The position numbers and the translations under genes are program-made. Positions 1 to 8,159 of a stretch of 64,000 nucleotides of DNA are shown here, piece after piece. The notes under the pieces are model-generated. The model saw only the letters and a list, made by a program, of their open reading frames with translations. It was not told the origin of the DNA and made no database searches. This DNA comes from Rhodoblastus sp963804045. GTDB lineage: Bacteria > Pseudomonadota > Alphaproteobacteria > Rhizobiales > Beijerinckiaceae. The stretch is taken from contig CAWDOR010000045.1 of the NCBI GenBank assembly GCA_963804045.1, positions 1 through 64,000 of the forward strand, written 5' to 3'. Within the stretch, counting starts at the first letter, position 1; each line of letters opens with the position of its first letter.

Positions 1-2
1 AG

Positions 3-641
3 GCCAACGCCCATGAGCCCGGCGGACAAATGCTGCTCGGCGCCTCTTACCCGCAAAACGGCCCGGATCAGGCGAAAGCCGCGCTGCTGGCCCTGGCGCG
101 CCGCCCGGAAACCGCTCGCCATCTGGCGCGCAAACTGGCCAGACATTTCTTCGCCGACCAGCCGCCGTACACCCTGGTCGAGCGTCTCGCCCAGAGCTAT
201 CTGAAAAGCGACGGCGATCTGCGCGCCGTGACTTTGGCCATGATTGACGCGCCCGAAGCTTTTGGGCCGCCGGCCAAGATCAGGACGCCCTGGGAGTTCT
301 GTCTCGGCGCCGCGCGCCTGTTCAACATGGCGCCCAGCGATCCCGGTCAAATTCTCAACGCGCTCAATCTGCTGGGCCAGCCGCTGTGGCGCCCGCCGGG
401 TCCCAATGGCTTCGCCGACGACACCGGCGCCTGGGCCTCGTCCGAAGGCATGAAGATCCGCCTCGATCTCGCCGCCAACTGGGCGGCGAAATGGCGCGAT
501 CCGCCCGATCCGCGCGAGTTGCTGGACGCCGCTTTTGGCGCGGCGGCGTCTCCCGAGACACGGGAGGCCGTGGCCCATGCCGAAACCCGACCGCAGGGCC
601 TCGCTCTGCTTTTGATGGCGCCGGAGGCGCAAAAACGATGA
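3..641 (+). CDS. DUF1800 family protein, C-terminal part (cut by window edge)
   Basis: The frame is already open at the window edge, so only about the last 212 residues are visible and the ATG at 30 is an internal methionine. DUF1800 proteins are exported proteins of unknown biochemical activity that commonly sit beside DUF1501 proteins. That pairing is seen here: the TGA overlaps the next gene's ATG (ATGA, 638-641), which implies translational coupling. Recognisable family segments are HEPGG followed by LLGASYP at the visible start, a helix ARHLARKLARHFF, and a late QPLWRPPGPNGF stretch followed by a Trp-containing DTGAWAS segment. The family assignment is good; the function is unknown. Confidence 0.75.
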   Translation, partial: ANAHEPGGQMLLGASYPQNGPDQAKAALLALARRPETARHLARKLARHFFADQPPYTLVERLAQSYLKSDGDLRAVTLAMIDAPEAFGPPAKIRTPWEFCLGAARLFNMAPSDPGQILNALNLLGQPLWRPPGPNGFADDTGAWASSEGMKIRLDLAANWAAKWRDPPDPRELLDAAFGAAASPETREAVAHAETRPQGLALLLMAPEAQKR

Positions 642-1839
642 TTTCGCACGACACGCCGCGCATTTTTCGCCGGTTCGGCGAGCCTGTTCGTCGCCGCCGC
701 CCTGCCCCGCCCCGCCAGCGCGGGAACGCGCGATCCCCGGCTGATCGTCATTGTGCTGCGCGGCGCGCTCGACGGCCTCGCCACCATCGCGCCGGTCAAG
801 GATCCCGATTACGCCCGCCAGCGCGGCGGCCTCGCCCTGCCCGCCGCCGCCCCGGCGCTCGACCCGCTGTTTTGCGCCAATCCGGCGCTGACGACGTTCA
901 AGACGCTCTATGACGCCAGACAGGCGAGCTTCGTCCAGGCGGTCGCCACCCCCTATCGCGACCGTTCGCATTTCGACGGCCAGGATGTGCTGGAAAGCGG
1001 GCAGCCCGGCGCCGGGCTGGTCCGCGACGGCTGGCTCAACCGCTTCATCGCCGGCCTGCCTTCGGCTGGCCAGAGGGCCTCTGGAAAGGGTCTCGGGGTC
1101 GGGGCCACCGCGCCCTTGATCCTGCGCGGCGCCGCGCCGGTGCTCGGCTGGTCGCCCGACAATATCGCCCCGGCCTCCGAGGCGCTCGCCGCCCGCGTTC
1201 TCGACCTCTACCGGCAACGCGATCCCGCCCTGCAACAGGCGCTCGCCGACGGTTTGCGGGTCGAGTCCATCGCCAAGGCTCAGGGCGTCGGCGCCGACGG
1301 AACTCAAGGGCGGCGCCGACTCGCCCAATGGCATGAGGCAGGCGGCGCAGGGCGCGGCGCGGCTGATGCGCGCCGCCGACGGGCCGCGCATCGCCGTGCT
1401 GTCCTTCGAGGGCTGGGACACCCACGCCAATGAAGGCCCGATTGGCGGTCAATTGTCGAACCGCCTCGGCGGGCTCGACGCCGCCTTCGGCGATCTGCGC
1501 GACGGCCTTGGCGACATCTGGGGCCAGACGGTGGTGATCGCCGTCACCGAATTTGGCCGCACGGTGCGCATCAACGGCACGGCGGGCGCCGATCACGGCA
1601 CGGCGACCGTCGCCCTGCTCGCCGGCGGCGCGGTCAAGGGCGGACGCGGCTTTTACGACTGGCCGGGCCTCGCGGATTCAAAACTATACCAGAACCGCGA
1701 TCTCGCCCCGACCACCGATCTGCGCGCGGTGTTCAAGGGCGTGCTGACGGAGCATTTCGACGCGCCGGCGGCGCTGCTGGATCGTACGGTGTTTCCCGAC
1801 AGCGCGGCCGTCAAACCCTTGCGCGGACTGGTGGCCTGA
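638..1839 (+). pseudogene. DUF1501 family exported protein, broken by two frameshifts
   Basis: Three frames must be joined to read this gene. The ATG at 638 is in one frame. The export signal, with a twin-arginine-like TTRRAFFAGSASLFVAA and then DPRLIVIVLRGALDG, is in the frame starting at 642, which has no start codon of its own. After about 1300 the sequence ELKGGADSPNGMRQAAQGAARLM and the rest to the stop lie in a third frame. Removing one G near 1300 restores GADELKGGADSPNG. The C-terminal half has the DUF1501 features SFEGWDTHANEG and TEFGRTVRINGTAGADHGT. DUF1501 belongs to the alkaline-phosphatase/sulfatase-like superfamily; the substrate is unknown. It may be an indel-damaged reading of an intact gene rather than a true pseudogene. 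Confidence 0.7.
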
Positions 1840-1841
1840 AT

Positions 1842-2366
1842 TTACGCCCGCTGGTAGTCGACATATTCGAGATCGACCTCGTCGCGCGGCCCCCGAAGTG
1901 GCTTTTCGCGGCGCAATTCGCGCCAATCCGCCCAATCGACCTCGGGAAAAAAGGCGTCGGCCTGCGGCGCGCAATCGACCACCGTCAATCGCATATAGGC
2001 GCAGAGCGGCAAGCCCTGCCGATAGAGCTCGGCGCCGCCGGCCAGCACGATTTCGGCGCAATGCAGGGATTGCGCGACCTCATTGGCCAGGTCCACGGCG
2101 CCGGCGAAATCATGGGCGAGATGGACATGATCCGGAGTTGTCCCGCCAAAAGGATTTTGCGCATGGCTGACGACAATGGTTTCGCGGCCGGGCAGCGGCT
2201 TGCCGATGGATTCATAGGTCTTGCGGCCCATGATCAGCGGGCGGCCCCAGGTGATCTCCTTGAATCTTTTGAGGTCGCTCGGCGCGCGCCAGGGGATGGT
2301 GTTTTGAAAGCCCAGCGCGCCATTGCGGGCGACGCCAGCGACCAGAGTGATCGGCAGGCCGCTCAT
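1842..2366 (-). CDS. folA: dihydrofolate reductase
   Basis: This 174-residue protein reduces dihydrofolate to tetrahydrofolate with NADPH in the cytoplasm and recycles the dihydrofolate made by ThyA. Visible DHFR features are the N-terminal ITLVAGVARNGALG, the substrate-loop IPW, the acidic active-site residue in PSDLKRFK, the NADPH-binding IMGRKTYES, and the glycine pair in VLAGGAELYRQ. Its ATG overlaps the restored thyA stop (ATGA, 2363-2366), so the two form a coupled thyA-folA operon, the usual bacterial arrangement. Length and motifs are complete and I see nothing abnormal in this gene itself. Confidence 0.95.
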   Translation of the reverse strand: MSGLPITLVAGVARNGALGFQNTIPWRAPSDLKRFKEITWGRPLIMGRKTYESIGKPLPGRETIVVSHAQNPFGGTTPDHVHLAHDFAGAVDLANEVAQSLHCAEIVLAGGAELYRQGLPLCAYMRLTVVDCAPQADAFFPEVDWADWRELRREKPLRGPRDEVDLEYVDYQRA

Positions 2367-3168
2367 ACCGCCACGGGCGCCTTGATCGCCGCCTGAGGAT
2401 GATAATCCTCGAAGACAATGTCTTCAAAGGCGAAGCCGAACAGGTCCTTCACCGCCGGATTGAGTTTAGCCGCGGCGGCGGTCCCGGCGTCCGGCTCAGT
2501 TGCAGTTTCGCCTGCTCATAGTGATTCGAATAAAGATGGGCGTCGCCGAATGTGTGGACGAAATCGCCGGCCTCCATGTCGCAGGCCTGGGCGACCATAT
2601 GGGTCAGCAGCGCATAGGAGGCGATGTTGAAGGGCACGCCGAGGAAAATATCGGCGGAGCGTTGGTAGAGCTGGCAGGACAGCCGCTTTTTGCCCTCGAC
2701 TTCCGCGACATAGAACTGAAACAGGCAATGGCAGGGGGCGAGCGCCATTTGCTCGATCTCCGCCGGATTCCACGCGGAGACGACGAGCCGGCGCGAAAAG
2801 GGGTTCTGCTTGATCTCCTTCACCAGCCAGGCGATCTGATCATAGGTCTTGCCATCGGCGCCGGCCCAGCTGCGCCATTGCTTGCCATAGACCGGCCCGA
2901 GTTCGCCGTGTTCGTCGGCCCATTCGTCCCAGATGCTGACGCCATTGTGCTTGAGATAGGCGATATTGGTCTCGCCCTTCAGAAACCACAGCAATTCGTG
3001 AACGATGCTTTTGGTGTGCAGCTTCTTCGTGGTCAGCAGCGGAAAACCGGCGGAGAGATCGAAACGCAATTGCGCGCCGAAGATCGAGGTCACGCCAGTG
3101 CCGGTGCGGTCGCTCTTGCTCACGCCCTCATTGAGCACGCGCTGGAGAAAATCGAGATAGGACCGCAT
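2363..3168 (-). CDS. thyA: thymidylate synthase (C-terminus in a second frame)
   Basis: ThyA methylates dUMP to dTMP using methylene-tetrahydrofolate. The frame from 3168 carries the core of the enzyme: the folate/phosphate loop RTGTG, the active-site PCHCLFQFYV with the nucleophile at Cys146 (the E. coli position), and the dUMP-binding QRSADIFLGVPFNIASYA. After QLSRTPGPPPR the frame runs into a premature stop at 2449. The expected tail LNPAVKDLFGFAFED through AAIKAPVAV is intact in another frame and ends in a TGA overlapping the folA ATG. One missing base near 2467-2468 explains this (CGGCTAAACTC where CGGCTGAAACTC is expected). GGAG lies about six bases before the ATG. I read it as an intact gene with an indel error. 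Confidence 0.9.
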
Positions 3169-3221
3169 GGAAAACTCCGGAAGACAAGGCGCGCATTCTA
3201 GTCGATTTCACCGCGCATGAA

Positions 3222-3250
3222 ACAGAAACGGCGGCCCCACGGGCCGCCGT
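3222..3250 (-). terminator. intrinsic terminator of the hbd gene
   Basis: A perfect 10-bp stem (ACGGCGGCCC at 3228-3237 against GGGCCGCCGT at 3241-3250, loop of three bases) is followed on the minus strand by a T-rich tract, TTTCTGTTT. It lies just after the stop of the 3-hydroxyacyl-CoA dehydrogenase gene and before thyA, so the two are separate transcription units. Confidence 0.75.
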
Positions 3251-3276
3251 CCACAGTCGATGCGTCCGCGCCGCTC

Positions 3277-4125
3277 TCAATAGCTGAAAAAGCCCCGCCC
3301 GGTCTTGCGGCCGAGATAGCCGGCGTCGACCAATTGCTTGAGCAGCGGGCTCGGCCGATATTTGGAATCGGAAAAACCGGCGTAGAGCACTTCCATCACA
3401 TCGAGGACAATGTCGAGGCCGATCAGATCGGCCAGCGCCAGCGGCCCCATGGGATGGGCGGCGCCGAGCTTCATCATGGCGTCGACGTCTTCCGGCGCCG
3501 CGACATTTTCATAGACGCAATTGATCGCCTCGTTGATCATGGGGATCAGCACCCGGTTGACGACGAAGCCATAGGAATCCTTGGCGACCTTAGCCTGTTT
3601 GCCGAGTTTGGCGCAGGTGTCGACCACAGCCGCATTGACCGCGTCGCTGGTCTGGATGGCGCGGATCACCTCGACCAGCTGCATCATCGCCACCGGATTG
3701 AAGAAATGCATGCCGATCACGCGGCTTGGAGTCTTCGACGTGGCGGCGATCTTGGTCACCGAAAGCGAGGAAGTGTTGGTGGCGAAAATCGTTTCCGCGC
3801 CGCAGATGCGGTCGAGATCAGCGATAATGGCCTTTTTGACCTCGAATTTTTCGACGACGGCCTCGATCACCAGATCGCGGTCGTGGAAATCCTCCAGATT
3901 CAAGGTCGGAACTATGCGCGCCACAGCGGCGTCGGCCTCGGCCTGGGTCATTTTTTCCTTGGCGACCAGGCGCGCCAGGCTGGTCTTGATCGCCGCCACG
4001 CCATGATCGAGGGCGCCCTGGGCGATTTCGCGCAGGACCACCGGATAGCCCGAGGTCGCGAAGGCCTGGGCTATGCCCGCGCCCATGGTTCCCGCGCCGA
4101 TTACGCCGATTTTTTCAATTTTCAT
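3277..4125 (-). CDS. hbd: 3-hydroxybutyryl-CoA dehydrogenase
   Basis: This 282-residue NAD(P)-dependent enzyme oxidises 3-hydroxyacyl-CoA to 3-ketoacyl-CoA (or the reverse). It is the single-domain type that works on short chains in butyryl/crotonyl-CoA metabolism, PHB-linked and ethylmalonyl-CoA routes. The N-terminal Rossmann motif GVIGAGTMGAGIAQ starts at residue 8. The catalytic His is in MHFFNPVAMMQLVEVI, and the C-terminal dimerisation domain carries FVVNRVLIPMINEA and the terminal GRKTGRGFFSY. It is followed by its own terminator. The exact physiological pathway cannot be told from this window. The paaH/fadB2 labels would be equally acceptable. Confidence 0.9.
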   Translation of the reverse strand: MKIEKIGVIGAGTMGAGIAQAFATSGYPVVLREIAQGALDHGVAAIKTSLARLVAKEKMTQAEADAAVARIVPTLNLEDFHDRDLVIEAVVEKFEVKKAIIADLDRICGAETIFATNTSSLSVTKIAATSKTPSRVIGMHFFNPVAMMQLVEVIRAIQTSDAVNAAVVDTCAKLGKQAKVAKDSYGFVVNRVLIPMINEAINCVYENVAAPEDVDAMMKLGAAHPMGPLALADLIGLDIVLDVMEVLYAGFSDSKYRPSPLLKQLVDAGYLGRKTGRGFFSY

Positions 4126-4204
4126 CGTCCTGCCGCCTTCTCGCCAATCCTGCGCTCAAGCTACAGGAGGCGGTTGACGGCTTGACGACGCCAACCGGCC
4201 CCGC

Positions 4205-4993
4205 TCAAGCCGCAACCAGATGGCGATAAATATGCCAGGAGGCGTGGCCGAGCAATGGCAGAACCACAACCAGGCCGAGCAGTCCCGTCGCCAGACCAAG
4301 GAACAGCAGGACGGCGATGACCAAGGCCCAGAGCGCCAAGGGCAGCGGGTTTTTCCGCACCGATTTCATCGAAGTCAGCATGGCCGTGACGAAATCGACG
4401 TCGCGGTCGAGCAGCAGCGGAATCGAGACCACGGTGATCGAAAACACGAAAAAGGCTATGCCGGCGCCGACCAGATTGCTGGTCAGCAGGAAGGCCAGTC
4501 CCTGCGGCGTGGTGAAAATGTCCTGCGCCAAGCGCTGGGGGTCGGGCATATGGGCGCCATAGAACATCAGATAGAGGAAAATGGCGAAGTCGATCCAGAT
4601 GATGAAGGCGAACAGCGTCACCAGACACATCCAGCCGAGGTCGCGCCCGCCGCCGGCCTTGACGCCGCCCAGCACCGCGCCCCAACTCAAAGCCTCGCCC
4701 TGTTCCTGCCGACGGCTGACCTCATAAAGCGCCGAGGCCATGAAGGGCGCGACCAGGGCGAAGCCGGTGAGCAGCGGATAAGTGAAATAATAGAGGCCGG
4801 CGTAACGGACCAGGAGAATGGCGATCCAGCCGCCCACCGCATGAAGCGCGCCAATGACAAGGCCATAGGAGGGCGCGGCGAGGAAATCGCGCCAGCCTGC
4901 GGCCAGGCAGGAAAAAATATCGTCCATGCTCAATGATTTGATTTCAAGCGCGGCGCCGCGCGCCAGCGCCCCCGTACCGGCCGACGTCTCCAT
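4205..4993 (-). CDS. DUF2189 family integral membrane protein
   Basis: The product is a 262-residue inner-membrane protein with about six hydrophobic segments. These include YGLVIGALHAVGGWIAILLV, the LLTGFALVAPFMASALYEVSRR segment near residue 75, LVTLFAFIIWIDFAIFLYLM, and the last near residue 230. The GFALVAPFMASALYEVSRR block and the later aromatic-rich HASWHIYRHLV end are typical of DUF2189, described only as predicted membrane proteins, sometimes loosely called cytochrome c oxidase-related. The start is supported by a GGGAGTG ribosome site a few bases upstream. It is probably monocistronic. The function is unknown. Confidence 0.8.
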   Translation of the reverse strand: METSAGTGALARGAALEIKSLSMDDIFSCLAAGWRDFLAAPSYGLVIGALHAVGGWIAILLVRYAGLYYFTYPLLTGFALVAPFMASALYEVSRRQEQGEALSWGAVLGGVKAGGGRDLGWMCLVTLFAFIIWIDFAIFLYLMFYGAHMPDPQRLAQDIFTTPQGLAFLLTSNLVGAGIAFFVFSITVVSIPLLLDRDVDFVTAMLTSMKSVRKNPLPLALWALVIAVLLFLGLATGLLGLVVVLPLLGHASWHIYRHLVAA

Positions 4994-5202
4994 GTTTCAC
5001 TCCCTTGAACCCCGCAAGGTTTTGGGGCCCGCCCGGTTTTCCGGATCTTGTCCCGCAGGCCAGAGTGAAGGCGAAATCCTTGCCGCGCAAGAGGGTCCAC
5101 CACCCCGATTTGCAACTGCCCTGATTTTCCCCTTTCGCCGGACGGAGCGCTTCACTATATTCAATTCGCCGTCCTCGGACGGCTATGGCGATAAATGGTC
5201 AT

Positions 5203-5490
5203 CGGAATAAGCCTATCGGACCCGGGGGCGGTACCCGGCGCCTCCACCCCAGCCCAGTTTGAAAGACCTGGGCTGCGGCGGGGGCGAAATAGGATTGACG
5301 AGGGTGTAAAGGGTGTTCTTTTGCTCGGCATGATACCGCCGTTATCGGGTCAAACCTATAGTTGCCAACGACAACTATGCTCCGGTGGCCGTTGCCGCGT
5401 AATGCGGTAATAGTACCGAAATCAAAGTCCTGAGGCTTAGCCGTTTCAGGCGGGGTCCGGAGGCGCCTGGCAACAGAAGCCTCCACTTCC
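5203..5490 (+). ncRNA. ssrA: tmRNA, permuted two-piece alphaproteobacterial form
   Basis: The acceptor piece comes first. Its T-arm is CCGGG/CCCGG around 5223-5240, and it ends CGCCTCCACC near 5252. The coding piece follows and starts GGGGGCG near 5281. The two ends pair as a 7-bp acceptor stem with G-U at the third pair, the alanyl-tRNA synthetase identity element. The resume reading frame at 5364-5399 encodes ANDNYAPVAVAA and ends in TAA at 5400-5402. TAAGCCT (5208-5214) in the acceptor piece is complementary to AGGCTTA (5433-5439) in the coding piece, a helix that would hold the two RNAs together. The outer ends are approximate. The adaptor gene sspB starts about 20 bases downstream. Confidence 0.95.
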
Positions 5491-5509
5491 TTGTTTTCCG
5501 GGCGCGGTG

Positions 5510-6145
5510 ATGGCGACAGACTTAATCCGATACGATCTTCAGGTGCAGGAAGCCCTGCGTAGCGTGGTGCGCAAGGTTCTGGCGGACGCCGCCCGCGACG
5601 GCCTGCCCGGTGAGCATCATTTCTACATCACCTTCCGCACCCATGCGCCGGGCGTGAAATTGTCCCAGCGCCTGCTGGAGCAATATCCGGAGGAAATGAC
5701 CATCATCCTCCAATATCAGTTCTGGGATCTGCGCGTGGACGAAGCCGGCTTCGAGGTTGGCCTGCATTTCAAGAATGTGCCCGAGCGGTTGCAGGTGCCT
5801 TTCGACGCCATATCCGGCTTCTACGACCCCTCGGTGCAATTCGGCCTGAAATTCGAGGCCCAGGGAGACGAAGGCGACAGCGAAGAAGGCGACGAGGACG
5901 ACGAGATCGAACTGGACGGGGAGACCATCGAACTCGGCCCGGTCGCCAATTCGCCGCGTCCGACCGCGCGCGAGCCCGAGAAGAAGCCGCGCGGCGCCGG
6001 CTCCGAGCCGAAACTGGCCCCGGCGGTGGAGAAAGCCGCCAAATTGACGGAAAAGGCCACCGAAAAGCCCGCCGACGCAGCGGCGGAAAAATCGGCTGGC
6101 GAAACCTCCAAAGTGGTTTCCATCGACGCCTTCCGCAAGAAATAA
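5510..6145 (+). CDS. sspB: ClpXP adaptor SspB (alphaproteobacterial type)
   Basis: SspB tethers ssrA-tagged proteins to ClpX for degradation. The folded N-terminal domain (about residues 1-125: LIRYDLQVQEALRSVV, then HHFYITFRTHAPGV, YPEEMTIILQYQFWDL, FDAISGFYDPSVQFGL) is the peptide-binding part. After an acidic stretch and an Ala/Glu/Lys-rich flexible linker, the last residues VVSIDAFRKK form the ClpX-docking tail. The start could be GTG at 5507 or the ATG at 5510; the ATG is preferred. The gene lies directly after ssrA, whose tag it recognises, so tag and adaptor are encoded side by side. The next gene's ATG overlaps the TAA by one base. Confidence 0.92.
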   Translation: MATDLIRYDLQVQEALRSVVRKVLADAARDGLPGEHHFYITFRTHAPGVKLSQRLLEQYPEEMTIILQYQFWDLRVDEAGFEVGLHFKNVPERLQVPFDAISGFYDPSVQFGLKFEAQGDEGDSEEGDEDDEIELDGETIELGPVANSPRPTAREPEKKPRGAGSEPKLAPAVEKAAKLTEKATEKPADAAAEKSAGETSKVVSIDAFRKK

Positions 6146-6348
6146 TGGGCGAGATCGTCAATCTCCGTCAGGCGCGCAAGCGCCGCGACCGCGACGCGCG
6201 GGACAAGACGGCCGACGCCAATCGGGTCAAGCACGGGCTGAGCAAGGCCGAGAAGGTTTTAGGCGCGACCCGACGGGAGCTGGAGGCGAAAAAACTCGAA
6301 GGCCACCGTCTGGAGCCGGACGGAGACGCCGAGCATGAGCGCGACTGA
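6145..6348 (+). CDS. DUF4169 family small protein
   Basis: This 67-residue, strongly charged protein begins with EIVNLRQARKRRDR, the signature start of DUF4169, a family of small alphaproteobacterial proteins with no known role. It is mostly predicted helix with alternating Arg/Lys and Glu. Its ATG overlaps the sspB stop codon (TAATG) and its 3' end overlaps the next gene by 14 bases, so the three genes are read as one operon. Confidence 0.75.
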   Translation: MGEIVNLRQARKRRDRDARDKTADANRVKHGLSKAEKVLGATRRELEAKKLEGHRLEPDGDAEHERD

Positions 6349-6568
6349 CGCCGGCAAACTCCGCAAGCGCTCGCTGGTCATCGCGGGACATGGCACGTCC
6401 ATTTCGCTGGAAAACGCGTTTTGGGACGCGCTGCGCGAAATGGCCAGGGAGCGCGGAGTTTCCGTCGCCGCCCTGGTCGCCGAAGTCGATTCCGCGCGGG
6501 GCGCCGCCAATCTTTCCTCGGCGCTGCGTGTCGCGGCGCTACGCCATTTCCGGGCGCCGCGCGTTTAA
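6335..6568 (+). CDS. ribbon-helix-helix domain protein
   Basis: The 77-residue protein has KRSLVIAGHGTSISLENAFW followed by a helix and RGVSVAALVAEVD. This is the pattern of the ribbon-helix-helix family (RHH_4 type), found in short alphaproteobacterial proteins and thought to bind DNA as dimers. It is the last gene of the sspB operon (14-base overlap with the gene before) and its end overlaps the convergent pyrE end by four bases. No target is evident. Confidence 0.7.
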   Translation: MSATDAGKLRKRSLVIAGHGTSISLENAFWDALREMARERGVSVAALVAEVDSARGAANLSSALRVAALRHFRAPRV

Positions 6569-7272
6569 GCCTTCTTGCCAAACTCCGAGGCGCCGCCATG
6601 GGCCGCCGACCATTCGGCGGGGGCGTGCAGGAATTTTTCGACTTCATCGAGCGTCGCGTCGGGCAGATATTTGGTCTGGCGCGCGACTTTCAGCACATCC
6701 CACCAGGTTGTGAGCTGGTGCAGGGAAATATTATCCTTGGCCAGCTCCTCGCGCGCTCCGGGGAAAATATCGTAATAGAAGAACACGAAGGTATGGTCGC
6801 ATTTCTGCCCGGCGTCGCGGATCGCGGTCATGAAATTGACCTTGGAGCCGCCGTCGGTGGCGAGATCCTCGACCAGCAGCGTGCGGGCGCCTTCGACCAC
6901 ATCGCCCTCGATGCGGGCGTTGCGGCCAAAACCCTTGGGCTTCTTGCGCACATATTGCATCGGCAGCGCCAGCCGGTCGGAAATCCAGGCGGCGAAGGGA
7001 ATGCCCGCGGTCTCGCCGCCGGCGATGATGTCGAGCGACTCATAGCCAATTTCGCGCTGGATGGTTTTCACCGCGAAATCCATCAGCACATTGCGCAAGC
7101 GCGGAAAGGCGATGAGCTTGCGCATGTCGGTATAGACGGGACTGGCCCAGCCCGAGGTGAAAATGAACGGCTTTTCAGCGTTGAACAGCACGGCGCCGAC
7201 TTCCAGCAGCATTTTCGCTGTTTCCTGGGCGATCAGCTGCTTTTCCAGCGCGGCGGGCGAGAGGTCGGACAT
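6565..7272 (-). CDS. pyrE: orotate phosphoribosyltransferase
   Basis: PyrE joins orotate to PRPP to make OMP in pyrimidine synthesis. The PRPP-binding motif is clear in TLLVEDLATDGGS, preceded by the catalytic-loop region YVRKKPKGFGRNARIEG and the LDIIAGGETAGIPFAAW strand. The start at 7272 is chosen because AAAGGAGCG lies directly upstream; a longer frame reaches 7323 but its extra 17 residues look like leader. The length of 235 residues is normal for the longer proteobacterial form. The gene stands downstream of a ParA-like gene on the same strand. Confidence 0.93.
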   Translation of the reverse strand: MSDLSPAALEKQLIAQETAKMLLEVGAVLFNAEKPFIFTSGWASPVYTDMRKLIAFPRLRNVLMDFAVKTIQREIGYESLDIIAGGETAGIPFAAWISDRLALPMQYVRKKPKGFGRNARIEGDVVEGARTLLVEDLATDGGSKVNFMTAIRDAGQKCDHTFVFFYYDIFPGAREELAKDNISLHQLTTWWDVLKVARQTKYLPDATLDEVEKFLHAPAEWSAAHGGASEFGKKA

Positions 7273-7323
7273 GGGCGCTCCTTTGCTGCCCGACCAATAA
7301 GACTCATCCGCCCGCGCCGTCAA

Positions 7324-7980
7324 TCAGGCGGCCAGCCTTCTTTTGCTCCGCGCCTGGGTCTTGCGCAGCCGCTTGCGCAGCGAGGCCCAGAGCGCGCGGA
7401 TTTCCTCGGCGGCCGCGCCGGCGGGATTGAGTTCGGTCACGCCGAGCCCGCAGCGCGCCGCCTCCTGATAATCGACGCGGCTGGTGAGCAGCGGCGAGAT
7501 CAGCCCGCCCATCGCTTCCAGGGCCTCGACGCCCTCGTCGATTCGGGCGCTTTGTTGCGCGGGCGGGCATTGATTGAGCACGAAGGCGTAATCGCGCTGG
7601 CGCATTTTCAGTTTCTTCAGCGTCTTGACGCTGGCGGCGAGATCGAAGGCGTTGGGCCGCGCCGGCACCAGGCAAAGATCCGCCGCGCGCATCGCCATAT
7701 CCGCCGCCAGACTGTCGCCGCCGGGCGAATCGACGATCGCCAGAGTGACGCCATTTTCTTCGAGCAGCTCAAGCACCTTGTCCAGCTTGCTTGCGGGCGC
7801 GGCGACCACGCGAATATCTTCGCAGTCGCGCGTTTCCGCCCAGAGCGTCAGCGAACGCAGGGGATCGAGGTCGATCAGAAAAACCTTTTCACCGGCCTCC
7901 ATCGCGGCCACCGCCAGACAGGCGGCGAGCGTGCTTTTCCCCGACCCGCCTTTTTGCGTTACAAATGCAATGCGCTGCAT
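7324..7980 (-). CDS. ParA-like (deviant Walker A) ATPase
   Basis: This 218-residue ATPase of the MinD/ParA superfamily starts MQRIAFVTQKGGSGKST, with the deviant Walker A KGGSGKS including the signature first lysine. VFLIDLDPLRSLTLWAE and TLAIVDSPGGDS follow as the switch and Walker B regions. No ParB partner or parS-like repeats are nearby and the gene is chromosomal in context, so it is an orphan ParA of the kind used to position protein complexes or small replicons; the cargo is unknown. The start at 7980 is preferred over the longer frame (8013) because of the GGGGTGA site upstream. Confidence 0.8.
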   Translation of the reverse strand: MQRIAFVTQKGGSGKSTLAACLAVAAMEAGEKVFLIDLDPLRSLTLWAETRDCEDIRVVAAPASKLDKVLELLEENGVTLAIVDSPGGDSLAADMAMRAADLCLVPARPNAFDLAASVKTLKKLKMRQRDYAFVLNQCPPAQQSARIDEGVEALEAMGGLISPLLTSRVDYQEAARCGLGVTELNPAGAAAEEIRALWASLRKRLRKTQARSKRRLAA

Positions 7981-8159
7981 CGTTTCACCCCGAGACTCGA
8001 CGACGGCGCTCAAGGCCGTTGCGGAGCAATGAAACAGAAAGCCCGATTCGCATCCAGTGCAATCGATGCAAAAACCGTGTCTGGAAACAGTCTCGTCAAG
8101 GTTTACGCAAGATAGAGTAACTTATCGTAAGTAAAATAACGTTAGGCAAGGCGCAGGGC

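Noticed and set aside
6421..8115. A 564-codon open frame opposite pyrE and the ParA-like gene
   Set aside because: Both minus-strand genes have full motifs and good ribosome sites; the antisense frame has neither.
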